Assembly: GCA_963715445.1 (NCBI GenBank)
Contig: OY970240.1
Span: 1,860,001 to 1,924,000 of the forward strand
Length of the DNA stretch: 64,000 bases
Direction: 5' to 3'
Origin: JAAYBF01 sp963715445
Lineage (GTDB): Bacteria; Actinomycetota; Thermoleophilia; Solirubrobacterales; Thermoleophilaceae
The translations under genes and the position numbers were made by a program. Of the stretch, positions 14,862-23,425 are shown piece after piece. Every line of letters starts with the position of its first letter. The stretch's first letter is position 1. The notes under the pieces are model-generated. The model was given only the letters and a program-made list of their open reading frames with translations. It had not been told where the DNA came from and ran no database searches.

Positions 14862-15815
14862 ATGGACATTCGCGTACGGCTCGCCATAGCGGCATTCGGA
14901 GCCGTCGTCGTCGGCCTGGCGCTGGCGGACGGCGGTGACGGCCGGCCGCTGCCGAAGGCGCCCGACTGCCCGATCTTCCCGGCCTCCAGCCACTGGAACC
15001 AGCGGGTCGACGGGCTGCTCAAGCACCCTCGCTCGGCGGCAATGGTCGCCTCGATCGGAGCCGGCAGCCGGCCGCACGCCGATTTCGGCTCCGGCCGCTA
15101 CGAGGGGCGCCCGATCGGCATCCCGTACACCGTCGTGGGCGCTCGCCAGAAGCGCGTCCCGGTTCGCTTCGAGTACGCGGACGAGTCGGATCGCGGCCGC
15201 TACCCGATCCCCCGCAACGCCCCGGTGGAGGGAGGGCGTGGATCGGACGGCGATCGTCACGTGATCGTGGTGGACCGAGCGCGCTGCCGGCTCCACGAGC
15301 TCTACGCGGCCTATCCCAAGGCGGGCGGACGGCGCTGGCGTGCCGGGTCGGGGGCGCGCTGGGACCTGCGCTCCAACCGCCTGCGCCCACGCGGGTGGAC
15401 CTCGGCCGACGCCGCCGGCCTGCCGATCCTGCCCGGGCTGGCCCGCTTCGACGAGGTCCGTCGCGGCCGGATCGACCACGCGCTGCGGATAACCGTGCCG
15501 CGCACGCGGCGCGCCTACGTCTATCCGGCGCGCCACCTCGCGTCGAGCCTCACCGATCCTGACCTGCCGGCGATGGGTCAGCGGGTACGGCTGCGCCGAG
15601 GCGTCGACGTCTCGAGCTTCCCGCCGCAGTCGCGCGTGGTCCTGCGCGCGCTCAAGCGCTTCGGAGCGCTGGTGGCCGACAACGGCTCCGCCTGGTACGT
15701 GTCGGGCGCACCCTCGCCGGGATGGGACAACGACGACCTCCACTCGCTGCACCGCCTGCGCGGGCGCGACTTCGAGGTGGTCGACACCTCGACCCTGTCG
15801 CGCCCCGCGCGATGA
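14862..15815 (+). CDS. conserved secreted protein of unknown function
   Basis: The 317-residue protein opens with a hydrophobic signal segment (AIAAFGAVVVGLALA). The mature part has recognisable blocks: CPIFPASSHWNQRVD, HADFGSGRYEGRPIGIPYTVV, HVIVVDRARCRLHELYAAYP, GWTSADAAGLPILPGLARFD, GRIDHALRITVPRTRRAYVYP, and a final GWDNDDLHSLHRL with F-V-V-D. I have seen this arrangement in many secreted actinobacterial and proteobacterial proteins but know no function. Conserved His, Asp and Arg suggest an enzyme or carbohydrate binder. No ribosome binding site is evident. Confidence 0.7.
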   Translation: MDIRVRLAIAAFGAVVVGLALADGGDGRPLPKAPDCPIFPASSHWNQRVDGLLKHPRSAAMVASIGAGSRPHADFGSGRYEGRPIGIPYTVVGARQKRVPVRFEYADESDRGRYPIPRNAPVEGGRGSDGDRHVIVVDRARCRLHELYAAYPKAGGRRWRAGSGARWDLRSNRLRPRGWTSADAAGLPILPGLARFDEVRRGRIDHALRITVPRTRRAYVYPARHLASSLTDPDLPAMGQRVRLRRGVDVSSFPPQSRVVLRALKRFGALVADNGSAWYVSGAPSPGWDNDDLHSLHRLRGRDFEVVDTSTLSRPAR

Positions 15816-15915
15816 GCGAGGCTCGCGCCGCGCTCTGACGCGGTTTGTGAGGGCTGAGCCGGGGGTACAGACGCTGTGACCCCCAGCCCCAGCTACGGGA
15901 AGCGAGTCTCGGCCA

Positions 15916-17238
15916 ATGGCGAAGATCGTCTTCGACGGCGTGACCAAGCAGTACTCGGACGGCTACGAGGCCGTTAAGGACATGAACCTGGAGATCGAGG
16001 ACGGCGAGTTCGTGATCCTCGTGGGGCCGTCGGGCTGCGGCAAGTCCACGGCGCTGCGCATGGTGGCCGGGCTCGAGGACATCACCGAGGGCGAGCTGAG
16101 GATCGGCGACGAGGTGGTCAACGAGAAGGCCCCGCGGGATCGCGACATCGCGATGGTGTTCCAGAACTACGCCCTCTACCCGCACATGACCGTGCGCGAC
16201 AACATGGGCTTCGGGCTCAAGCTCCACGGGACCGACAAGGACGAGATCGCCAAGCGGGTGGAGGACGCCGCGAAGATCCTCGACCTCACCGAGCACCTCG
16301 ACCGCAAGCCGGCCAACCTGTCGGGCGGTCAGCGTCAGCGTGTGGCGATGGGCCGGGCGATCGTGCGCGACCCGTCCGCATACCTGATGGACGAGCCGCT
16401 CTCGAACCTCGACGCGAAGCTCCGCGTGCAGATGCGGATCGAGGTCGCGCGCATCCAGCAGCGAACTGACACCACCACGATCTACGTCACGCACGACCAG
16501 ACCGAGGCGATGACGCTCGGCGACCGCGTCGCGGTGATGCGCGCGGGGGTGCTCCAGCAGGTGGACACCCCGATGAAGCTCTACAACGAGCCGAAGAACC
16601 TCTTCGTCGCCGGGTTCATCGGGTCGCCCGCGATGAACTTCCTGCCGGCGACGGTGGACGGCGACACGGTCAAGCTGCCGATGGCCGACGTGAGGCTGCC
16701 GCGGGAGCTGCGCGACTGGATCGGTCAGATCGACCAGGGCAAGCACCTGATCGCGGGCATCCGCCCGGAGAGCTTCGAGGACGCGGGGCTGCTGGGGAAC
16801 GACGTGGAGGCCGGCGCGACGTTCAAGGCTAAGATCGACCTCGTCGAGTCGATGGGCGCGGAGGTCTACGCCCACTTCACGGTCGCGACCGACCGTGAGC
16901 TCGATTCGGACGAGCTGCGCGAGCTGGCCGAGGACGCCGGCTCGGGCGAGTTGTCCGGCGCGGGGAGCGAGGGACACGTGATCGCCCGCCTGTCGGCCGA
17001 GAGCCAGGTGCGCAAGGGGGAGGAGGCCGAGCTGTTCGTCGATGCCTCGCACATCCTGCTCTTCGACCCCGAGGACGGCGCCTCGCTGACGGCTGAGCGC
17101 TCCTCCGACTCCAACCAGGCCGTCGGCTCCGCTGCCGGCTCGGAAGGCTCAGCCCGCTCGGCCGCCTCAGAAGGCTCCGCCACTTCAGAAGGCTCAACCG
17201 GCTCGGAAGGCTCAGAAAGCTCGGAAGAGCCCGCCTAG
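15916..17238 (+). CDS. MalK/UgpC-type sugar ABC transporter ATPase, orphan
   Basis: The 440-residue ATPase has Walker A GPSGCGKST, signature NLSGGQRQRVAMGRAI, Walker B AYLMDEPLSNLDAKLR and the switch His in VTHDQTEAMTLGD. The MalK-type regulatory OB domain follows to about residue 360. This subunit class energises CUT1 sugar importers (maltose, glycerol-3-phosphate, disaccharides). No permease or binding protein is nearby, as often in actinobacteria where one shared ATPase serves several importers. The last 50 residues are an unusual low-complexity tail of Ser, Glu, Gly and Ala (GSEGS-type units). The gene ends in a 4-base overlap with the convergent ParB-like gene. Confidence 0.9.
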   Translation: MAKIVFDGVTKQYSDGYEAVKDMNLEIEDGEFVILVGPSGCGKSTALRMVAGLEDITEGELRIGDEVVNEKAPRDRDIAMVFQNYALYPHMTVRDNMGFGLKLHGTDKDEIAKRVEDAAKILDLTEHLDRKPANLSGGQRQRVAMGRAIVRDPSAYLMDEPLSNLDAKLRVQMRIEVARIQQRTDTTTIYVTHDQTEAMTLGDRVAVMRAGVLQQVDTPMKLYNEPKNLFVAGFIGSPAMNFLPATVDGDTVKLPMADVRLPRELRDWIGQIDQGKHLIAGIRPESFEDAGLLGNDVEAGATFKAKIDLVESMGAEVYAHFTVATDRELDSDELRELAEDAGSGELSGAGSEGHVIARLSAESQVRKGEEAELFVDASHILLFDPEDGASLTAERSSDSNQAVGSAAGSEGSARSAASEGSATSEGSTGSEGSESSEEPA

Positions 17239-18134
17239 TCCTTCTGCTCCCTGCGCAGGTTGCGCACCATCGTGTCCTCGTCGAAGGAGGGGCGGTTCAG
17301 CTCCTCGCGCAGCCGCTCGATGATCCGGTCGTCCCATACGTGGGTCCGCAGCAGCATGTAGCGCAGCGTGCTCACCCGTATGTAGGCCTCGGTCTCGCTG
17401 CCTGGGCCCAGCAGGTCCGCCTCCTTCAGCATCGCGACGACCGGCACGTACTCGTCGTGGAACCAGGCGCTCGCGACCTCGGCGCGCGACAGCAGCTCCT
17501 GCCTTGCCTGCATCGCCCGGAAGCCCCACGCCTCCACCCCCTCGGCGAGGCCGGCGTAGCGCCACTTGTCCGAGAGCCGGATGCGCTCGCGCGCCTCCGG
17601 GGAGAGCGGCACGCGCTCGTAGAAGAGCCGCTCATGGCTCTTCACGGGAAGGTCGCGCAACGTGATCATCCGGTCCGCGCCGACCTCGGTCAGCACCTCG
17701 GTCACGTATGCGTCGATGTGGGTGTGGCCGAGCGCCCGGGCCACGGAGACGCGGTGGTGCCCGTCCTCCACGAAGTGGGCGTCGCCGATCCGGTAGACGC
17801 GGATTGGAGGCATCGACTGACCGCGCCGCTGGGCGGTCGCGATGCGCTCCCAGCGTCCGCGGACCCTGCCCGACGTGGGGCGGAAGCTGCGGTCGAACTC
17901 CCGCTTGCGGTCGACCGTTCCGACGATCGAGTCGAGCTCGATCGAGCGGAGGCCGAGGTGGCGCTCGCCGCGACGCCCGAGCGCCTCGACCACCTCCTCG
18001 AAGGGCACGATCGCCATCACGTCGCTCGGCTCGCGGCGCAGCCGGTTCGCCAAGCGCGCGAGTGCTCGGCGCCGCCGGGTGCGGTCGAAGTCGGACTGAG
18101 CGTCGGTCTGTGGGAAGCCCGTGTCCTTGGCCAC
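17235..18134 (-). CDS. ParB/sulfiredoxin-fold domain protein
   Basis: The 299-residue protein contains a ParB/Srx-like core near residues 60-150: a helical lead-in, GRVRGRWERIA, MPPIRVYRIGDAHFVEDGHHRVSVARALG, then THIDAYVTEV. The GDAHFVEDGHHRVSVAR segment resembles the nucleotide-binding box of ParB-like nucleases and CTPases. The C-terminal half is helical and shows LFYERVPLSPEARERIRLSD and a WDDRIIERLREEL end. It is too divergent for chromosome-partition ParB and lacks an evident ParB helix-turn-helix; function is unknown. Start is set at the GTG at 18134; a GTG at 18176 would overlap the divergent dehydrogenase gene. Confidence 0.65.
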   Translation of the reverse strand: MAKDTGFPQTDAQSDFDRTRRRRALARLANRLRREPSDVMAIVPFEEVVEALGRRGERHLGLRSIELDSIVGTVDRKREFDRSFRPTSGRVRGRWERIATAQRRGQSMPPIRVYRIGDAHFVEDGHHRVSVARALGHTHIDAYVTEVLTEVGADRMITLRDLPVKSHERLFYERVPLSPEARERIRLSDKWRYAGLAEGVEAWGFRAMQARQELLSRAEVASAWFHDEYVPVVAMLKEADLLGPGSETEAYIRVSTLRYMLLRTHVWDDRIIERLREELNRPSFDEDTMVRNLRREQKD

Positions 18135-18154
18135 GTGTGGGAGGGTTTTGCCCG

Positions 18155-19090
18155 GTGGCGCGCTGTTTCGTAACACGAGAGATCCCGGGCAACGCGATGG
18201 CGCGGCTCGCTGCCGAGCACGACATCGAGGTGTGGCCCGAGCGGCGCCCGCCCTCGGCCGCGGAGCTGCGCGAGCGCCTCGCCGGAGCCGAGGGGCTGCT
18301 CTGCATGCTCACCGACCCGGTCGACCGTGATCTGCTCGCCGCGGCGCCCCAGCTGAGGGCGATCTCCACCTACGCCGTCGGGACCGACAACATCGACCTG
18401 GCCGCCGCGAGCGAGCGCGGCATCCCGGTCGGCCACACGCCCGACGTGCTGACCGAGACGAGCGCAGACCTCGCACTTGCGCTGATGCTCGCCGTCATGC
18501 GCCGTATCCCCGAGGGCGACGCCGAGGTGAGGGCGGGGGAGTGGCTCACCTGGGAGCCGGCGCGGCTGCTCGGCCACGACCTCCATCGCGCCACCGTCGG
18601 GATCGTCGGGCTGGGCCGGATCGGGCGCGCGGTCAAGCGGCGCGTCGAGGGATTCGGCGCGCGCGTGCTGCACACCGGCCGCAACGACGGTGAGCCGATC
18701 GAGCGGCTGCTCGAGGAGTCGACCGTCGTCACGCTCCACTGCCCGCTCACCGAGAGCACGCGCGGGCTGATCGATGAGGAGGCGCTGCGCCGGATGCGCT
18801 CCGACGCCTACATCGTCAACACCGCCCGCGGGCCGATCGTCGACACCAACGCGTTGCGTCGCGCCCTGGAGGAGGGCTGGATCGCCGGTGCGGCGCTTGA
18901 CGTGACCGACCCGGAGCCGCTGCCGGCGGACCATCCGCTGCTCGGCACGCCGAACCTGGTCGTGGCGCCCCACCTCGGCTCGGCCTCCCACGAGACGCGC
19001 GCCGAGATGGCGGACATCGCGGTCGACAACCTGCTCGGCGCTCTGCGCGGCGACCCGATGCCGCACTGCGCCAACCCGCCGCGCTCCTAG
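18155..19090 (+). CDS. D-isomer specific 2-hydroxyacid dehydrogenase
   Basis: The 311-residue enzyme has the two-domain layout of NAD-dependent D-2-hydroxyacid dehydrogenases: YAVGTDNIDLAAASERGI, DLALALMLAVMRRI, the cofactor loop VGIVGLGRIGRAVKRR and catalytic Arg in NTARGPIVD. The acid pair Glu/His appears in DVTDPEPLPADHPL and VVAPHLGSAS. Closest in character to glyoxylate/hydroxypyruvate reductase. GTG start is preceded by GGAGGG about ten bases upstream. The long frame further upstream is antisense to the ParB-like gene and not credible as coding. Confidence 0.88.
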   Translation: MARCFVTREIPGNAMARLAAEHDIEVWPERRPPSAAELRERLAGAEGLLCMLTDPVDRDLLAAAPQLRAISTYAVGTDNIDLAAASERGIPVGHTPDVLTETSADLALALMLAVMRRIPEGDAEVRAGEWLTWEPARLLGHDLHRATVGIVGLGRIGRAVKRRVEGFGARVLHTGRNDGEPIERLLEESTVVTLHCPLTESTRGLIDEEALRRMRSDAYIVNTARGPIVDTNALRRALEEGWIAGAALDVTDPEPLPADHPLLGTPNLVVAPHLGSASHETRAEMADIAVDNLLGALRGDPMPHCANPPRS

Positions 19091-19168
19091 CGCCGGATCA
19101 AAGCGACCCCGCCGCACGGCGCGGCGCCGCGCGATGGCCCCGTCCCAGCCGGCTGAGAGACTGGTGTC

Positions 19169-19948
19169 GTGGACATGGGCCTGGAAGGCAAGGCGTGCGT
19201 GGTGACCGGTGCGAGCCGGGGAATCGGCTTGGCCACGGCCAAGCTGCTCGCGGAGGAGGGGGCGAACGTGCTGCTGGTGGCGCGCTCCGAAGGCCCTCTG
19301 GACGCGGCCCGCGCCGAGTGCGGCGATGGCGCGCGAGCGCTCGCCGTGGACGTGACCGATCCCGCCGCCGCCGCGCGGGTGGCCGCCGCCTGCGAGGAGG
19401 CGTTCGGCGCGGTGGACGTCCTGGTGAACAACGCCGGCACGACCCGTGCGAGGCCCATGGATGAGCTGACCGACGAGGAGTGGCAGGAGCAGTGGGATCT
19501 TCACGTGATGGCTCCGATGCGGCTGATGCGCGAGTGCGCGCCGCGGATGGAGCGCCGCGGAGGGGGGCGGATAGTCAACGTCTGCTCCTCGGCCGGCAGG
19601 CGCCCCTCGCTGACGAATGTGGCCTATGCGGTGTCGAAGGCCGCGCAGATCTCGCTCTCGCGCGCCTGGGCGGAGGAGTGGACGGGCAGGGGCGTGCTGG
19701 TGAACGCCGTCGCGCCGGGCGCCGTGGACACCGGGCTGTGGGTCGACGAGGGCGGCCTGGCCGACCAGGTGGCGGCGGCGAAGGGGGTGAGCAGGGACGA
19801 GGCGATGGCGATGCAGGCTGCGAAGGTCCCGCTCGGCCGCTTCGGCACCGAGGACGAGATCGCCGCGGTGATCGTGATGCTGTGCTCGGCCCGGGTGTCG
19901 AACGTCGCCGGCTCCCTCTGGCCGGTCGACGGCGGCATGGTGCCGTGA
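19169..19948 (+). CDS. SDR family oxidoreductase
   Basis: The 259-residue enzyme is a classical short-chain dehydrogenase: TGASRGIG near residue 12, NNAG near 90, catalytic Ser in NVCSSAGRRPS, YAVSKAA near 152 and PGAVDTGLW after it, with the usual ending SNVAGSLWPVDGGM. It probably reduces 3-oxoacyl or similar carbonyl substrates with NAD(P)H. GTG at 19169 or the ATG two codons later can serve as start. Confidence 0.88.
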   Translation: MDMGLEGKACVVTGASRGIGLATAKLLAEEGANVLLVARSEGPLDAARAECGDGARALAVDVTDPAAAARVAAACEEAFGAVDVLVNNAGTTRARPMDELTDEEWQEQWDLHVMAPMRLMRECAPRMERRGGGRIVNVCSSAGRRPSLTNVAYAVSKAAQISLSRAWAEEWTGRGVLVNAVAPGAVDTGLWVDEGGLADQVAAAKGVSRDEAMAMQAAKVPLGRFGTEDEIAAVIVMLCSARVSNVAGSLWPVDGGMVP

Positions 19949-19963
19949 CCCCCTGAAGCCCGC

Positions 19964-20653
19964 GTGGCCGCCGTCCCGTACAAGATCCGCCGCTCGGACC
20001 GCGCTCGGCGCGTCCGCATCCAGGTGAGCGCAGAGGGCGTCGAGGTGGTGGTGCCGCGCCGAGCATCGCTTGCGGAGGTCGAGCCTTTCGTGGAGGGCAA
20101 GCGGGCGTGGATCGAGCGGACGCTGCTGCGGATGAGGGAGGCCGAGGAGGCGAGGCCGCGTGCGCTGCTGGAGGACGGGGGAGAGGTGCCGTACCTCGGC
20201 GAGCGGCTGCGCCTTCGAGTGAGTGTCGAGCCGGGCCGGTCCCGCTCCCACGTCGTCCGGCGCGGCGGCGAGCTGAGCGTCAGCGTCGGGCAGCCGGGCC
20301 CGGACGCGGTTCGCGAGGCGCTCGAGCGCTGGTACCGGCGGGAGGCGCGCGCGGAGGTCGGGCGGCGCCTCGACGCGGCCACCGCCCGCGCCGGAAGCTC
20401 GTACTCGGGGCTGCAGATCCGGGGGCAGCGCACCCGCTGGGCGAGCTGCTCCTCGAGCGGCGCCATGAGCTTCAACTGGCGGCTGCTGCTCGCCCCGCCG
20501 GAGATCCTGGACTACGTGGTGGAGCACGAGGTGGCGCACCTCGACGTGCACGACCACTCGCGGCGCTTCTGGGCGCTGCTCGCATCGCGCTGCCCGGAGT
20601 GCCGCGAGCGCGAGGCGTGGCTGCGCGCCAACGGCCAGGCGCTGCGTCTCTAG
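19964..20653 (+). CDS. YgjP-like (M48 superfamily) metallopeptidase
   Basis: The 229-residue protein matches the YgjP-like/DUF45 family: an N-terminal strand region (YKIRRSDRARRVRIQVSAEG), RGQRTRWASCSSSGAMSFNWRLLLAP in short form, then VVEHEVAHLDVHDHSRRFW. The HEVAH zinc box and the downstream His belong to the family pattern. Members are small cytoplasmic zinc proteins of unclear substrate. GTG start 16 bases after the SDR stop, so the two may be cotranscribed. Confidence 0.85.
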   Translation: MAAVPYKIRRSDRARRVRIQVSAEGVEVVVPRRASLAEVEPFVEGKRAWIERTLLRMREAEEARPRALLEDGGEVPYLGERLRLRVSVEPGRSRSHVVRRGGELSVSVGQPGPDAVREALERWYRREARAEVGRRLDAATARAGSSYSGLQIRGQRTRWASCSSSGAMSFNWRLLLAPPEILDYVVEHEVAHLDVHDHSRRFWALLASRCPECREREAWLRANGQALRL

Positions 20654-20660
20654 CGGGCTC

Positions 20661-21395
20661 TCACTCCCAGCGGAAGCTGCGCACGGCGAAGACGGAGCCC
20701 GCGATGCCCCACGCGGCCACGACCGCCAGGTGGCCGAGGTTGTCTCCCAGCCCCTCGCCGGTGACGATCGCCCCGGAGAAGCCGTCGATCACGTGCTTGA
20801 GCGGCAGGGCCTGGGCGATCACGTCGAGCACGGCCGGCAGGGAGTCGGTGGAGTAGAAGACGCCGGAGATGAAGATCACCGGCAGGAAGATCGCGTTGAC
20901 GTAGGCGGCGGCGGAATCGAAGTTCGGGATCAGGTTGGAGAGCGCGATGCCCAGCACGCCGAAGGTGACCACCCCGAAGCCGGTGAACACGGCGAGCGCT
21001 GCCCAGTCCCGCGGCCAGTTGACGTCGTAGAGGAGGTGGCCGATGACGACCACCACGATCACCTGCACGAAGGCGTTGGCGACTGCGTTGCCCACGAAGC
21101 CGGCGAAGTAGGAGGTGGTGGGCATCGGAGTGCCGAGCATCCGCTTGAGGATCCCCTGCTCGCGCAGGAACGTGAGGTTGAAGGCCATGGCGTTGAAGGT
21201 CGTCGCCATCACGCTCATCCCGGCGATGCCCGGGATCAGGACGTCCAGCTCGTCGGCCTCGTTGGAGAACACCGAGCCCACGAGCAGCAGGAGCAGCAGC
21301 GGCAGCACGATGCTGAAGAAGGCGGCGCTCGGATTGCGCCAGAACAGCTTGCGCTCCAGGCGGAACTGCTCCCAGGCGAGGGCGAGCGGGCTCAC
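20661..21395 (-). CDS. ABC-2 type exporter permease
   Basis: The 244-residue membrane protein has six hydrophobic segments and ABC-2 features: KLFWRNPSAAFFSIVLPLLL at the N-terminus, FLREQGILKRMLGTPMPTT as coupling helix, and FISGVFYSTDSLPAVLDVIA near the end. It overlaps the upstream ATPase gene by four bases, making a two-gene exporter. The single permease gene implies a homodimer. Confidence 0.87.
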   Translation of the reverse strand: MSPLALAWEQFRLERKLFWRNPSAAFFSIVLPLLLLLLVGSVFSNEADELDVLIPGIAGMSVMATTFNAMAFNLTFLREQGILKRMLGTPMPTTSYFAGFVGNAVANAFVQVIVVVVIGHLLYDVNWPRDWAALAVFTGFGVVTFGVLGIALSNLIPNFDSAAAYVNAIFLPVIFISGVFYSTDSLPAVLDVIAQALPLKHVIDGFSGAIVTGEGLGDNLGHLAVVAAWGIAGSVFAVRSFRWE

Positions 21396-22246
21396 TCGAC
21401 CTCCTCCTCTGTGAGCTGGAGGTACACGTCCTCGAGGCTGGGGCGGGTCACCTCGAGCGCCTCGAGGCGCTCACCGCGCTCGATCGCCGCGCCGGTCAGG
21501 AGGTGCAGCAGCGCGGTCGGGTCCTCTGTCTCCTGCACGACGCGCTCGCCCGCCTGCAGGTAGGACACGCGGTAGGAGGCCGAGCCGGGGCCGAGCTCGG
21601 AGGGCGGGCCCTCGGCGATCAGCCTGCCGTCCTTGATGATCGCCACGCGGTCGGCCAGCGTCTGGGCCTCGTCGAGATAGTGGGTCGTGAGCAGCACGGT
21701 CTTGCCCATGTCCCGGAGCTTCTCGATCACGGTCCAGGCTGTGCGGCGAGCGGCGGGATCGAAGCCGGTGGTCGGCTCGTCGAGGAACACGATCTCCGGG
21801 TCGCCTACGAGCGCCAGCGCCAGGTCCAGCCTGCGCAGCTGCCCGCCAGAGAGCGTGCCGGCGCGCGAATCGGCCTTCTCCTCGAGGCCGACCAGCTCGA
21901 TCGCCTCGTCGGTCCCGATCGGCTTGGGGTAGGCCTTGGCCATGTGCGACACCGCCTCGCGCACCGTGAGGCGGGGGTAGAAGCCGCAGCTCTGGAGCAC
22001 GATGCCGATCCGCTGCTGCAGATCGCGCCGGCGCTGCTCCGGATCGTGCCCGAGCACCCGCACCTCGCCTCCGGAGCGGCGGCGGTAGCCCTCGAGGATC
22101 TCGACCGTGGTGGTCTTGCCGGCCCCGTTCGGCCCGAGCAGGCCGAAGACCTCTCCCGGCTCGATCGAGAAGGAGAGTCCGTCCACGGCCTCGATGCTGC
22201 CGTAGCTCTTGTGCAGGTCGGTGACCTGGATCGCGGGCTCGCTCAC
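21392..22246 (-). CDS. ABC exporter ATP-binding protein
   Basis: The 284-residue ATPase carries GPNGAGKTT, the Q-loop, a signature LSGGQLRRLDLAL, Walker B IVFLDEPTTGFDP and the H-loop LTTHYLDEAQ. The C-terminal extension ends in LEVTRPSLEDVYLQLTEEEVE, like DrrA/NodI-type exporters. GTG start at 22246; a TAGAGT -10 lies eight bases upstream. It forms an operon with the downstream permease. No regulator is adjacent and the substrate is unknown. Confidence 0.88.
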   Translation of the reverse strand: MSEPAIQVTDLHKSYGSIEAVDGLSFSIEPGEVFGLLGPNGAGKTTTVEILEGYRRRSGGEVRVLGHDPEQRRRDLQQRIGIVLQSCGFYPRLTVREAVSHMAKAYPKPIGTDEAIELVGLEEKADSRAGTLSGGQLRRLDLALALVGDPEIVFLDEPTTGFDPAARRTAWTVIEKLRDMGKTVLLTTHYLDEAQTLADRVAIIKDGRLIAEGPPSELGPGSASYRVSYLQAGERVVQETEDPTALLHLLTGAAIERGERLEALEVTRPSLEDVYLQLTEEEVE

Positions 22247-22254
22247 GGCCGGGC

Positions 22255-22260
22255 ACTCTA
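22255..22260 (-). promoter_or_regulatory. -10 element of the ABC exporter operon
   Basis: TAGAGT on the minus strand, eight bases before the GTG at 22246. It overlaps the stop codon of the upstream arsC gene. Confidence 0.5.
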
Positions 22261-22656
22261 TTCAGCGGCGTCCAGCTCCTTCAGCAGGCCGGCCACCCGG
22301 GTGCCGATCTCGTCTCGGATTCTGCGCACATCCACGAGCGAGCGGCCATGCGGATCGGCGAGATCCCAGTCGATGTAGCGCTTGCCGGGCACGTATGGGC
22401 ACTGATCGCCACAGCCCATCGTCACGAGCACATCCGCCCATTGGGCCAGCTCGTCGGTAAGGCGCTGTGGCGTGCGGTCCGAGACGTCGATCCCAAGCTC
22501 CGCCATCGCCTCCACAACCTCGGGGTGGACTCGATCGGCCGGGGTGGTTCCGGCAGAGCGGGACTCATGGCGCTCGCCCGCAGCAGCGTCGAACATGGCG
22601 CGGCTTATCTGCGAGCGTCCGGCGTTCTGGAGACAGACGAAGAGGACCCGCGCCAT
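22258..22656 (-). CDS. arsC: arsenate reductase, LMW-phosphatase (thioredoxin-coupled) type
   Basis: The 132-residue enzyme has the low-molecular-weight phosphatase P-loop CLQNAGRS at residues 8-15 (Cys8 nucleophile, Arg14). The additional Cys residues in TMGCGDQCPYVPG make the disulfide relay of thioredoxin-coupled ArsC, and IDWDLADPHG holds the acid Asp. It reduces arsenate to arsenite in the cytoplasm. The ATG at 22656 overlaps the aquaporin stop (TGATG), so the two are coupled. The open frame continues 30 codons upstream inside the aquaporin gene, but the P-loop position sets the start here. Confidence 0.9.
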   Translation of the reverse strand: MARVLFVCLQNAGRSQISRAMFDAAAGERHESRSAGTTPADRVHPEVVEAMAELGIDVSDRTPQRLTDELAQWADVLVTMGCGDQCPYVPGKRYIDWDLADPHGRSLVDVRRIRDEIGTRVAGLLKELDAAE

Positions 22657-23372
22657 CAGCGCTCTCCCCGCACGGCTTGGTAGGCGAGCGCCCCGATCGC
22701 CGCTCCAATCAGCGGTCCGGCGAGATAGACCCAGAACTCGGTCCACTCACCGGCGGCGATGGCGGGGCCGAGGCTGCGCGCCGGGTTCATCGAAGCTCCG
22801 GTGACCTGTCCACCGAAGAGAGCACCGAGCCCCACCGCTCCGCCTATCGCGATCGCGGCGCCTGCGCCGACCGCCCGCGTGTCGGTGGCCACCGCGACGA
22901 TGACGAACATCAGCAGCGCCGTCAGGACCAGCTCGTACACGAGTGCGCTGCCCGTGGCGACCCCCGCGGCTGGGACCGTCGCGCCCAGCTGCGCGGGCTG
23001 GTCGGGCCAGACGGCCAGCAGTACGAGGGCCGCCGCGGTTGCTCCCATCGCCTGGGCGGAGATGTAGGACGCGGCCTCGCGCGCGGGGAAATGGCGGGTG
23101 AGCGCGAACGCGAGCGTCACCGCCGGGTTGATGTGCGCTCCCGACAGGTGGCCGGTGGCGTAGACCATCGCCATGACCACGAGGCCGAAGGTGAGCGCCA
23201 CACCCACGGCCCCCAGAGCTCCGTCGTAGACGGCATTCGAGATCGCGGCGCCGCAGCCCGCGAAGACCAGGAAGAAGGCCGCGAGACCCTCCGCCGCCGC
23301 TCGTCGTGGGAGCGCGGGCCGTGCGAGCGCTGGCGGAGAGGTGGGCGCGGTCGCGGTGGCGGCAGCTTCCAT
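22656..23372 (-). CDS. MIP-family aquaglyceroporin, arsenite efflux candidate (AqpS-like)
   Basis: The 238-residue channel has six membrane segments and two NPA boxes: SGAHINPAVT near 80 and TGASMNPARSLGPA near 195. It sits between arsC and a divergent arsR. In Sinorhizobium meliloti the ars operon uses the aquaglyceroporin AqpS in place of an ArsB pump, letting arsenite produced by ArsC flow out down its gradient; the same arrangement is seen here, so the same role is inferred. No arsB or acr3 is present in the locus. The first 22 residues are a Pro/Ala-rich cytoplasmic leader. Confidence 0.87.
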   Translation of the reverse strand: MEAAATATAPTSPPALARPALPRRAAAEGLAAFFLVFAGCGAAISNAVYDGALGAVGVALTFGLVVMAMVYATGHLSGAHINPAVTLAFALTRHFPAREAASYISAQAMGATAAALVLLAVWPDQPAQLGATVPAAGVATGSALVYELVLTALLMFVIVAVATDTRAVGAGAAIAIGGAVGLGALFGGQVTGASMNPARSLGPAIAAGEWTEFWVYLAGPLIGAAIGALAYQAVRGER

Positions 23373-23381
23373 GGCGCGGAT

Positions 23382-23425
23382 TCAATCAATTGACAACCAT
23401 CACTTCAATAGATATACGTATATAG
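23382..23425. promoter_or_regulatory. divergent ars promoter/operator region
   Basis: The 53-base region between arsR and aqpS is A+T rich compared with everything around it. It contains TCAATCAATTGA, a TTGA at 23390-23393 facing TCAA at 23405-23408, and the perfect palindrome ATATACGTATAT (23412-23423) ending two bases before the arsR ATG. ArsR proteins bind such dyads over promoters, so this is the expected arsenite-responsive operator for both directions. Confidence 0.6.

Noticed and set aside
18017..20557. An 846-codon minus-strand open frame across the ParB-like, dehydrogenase, SDR and YgjP-like genes
   Set aside because: Its composition is low-complexity Arg/His/Asp and it is antisense to three recognisable enzymes.
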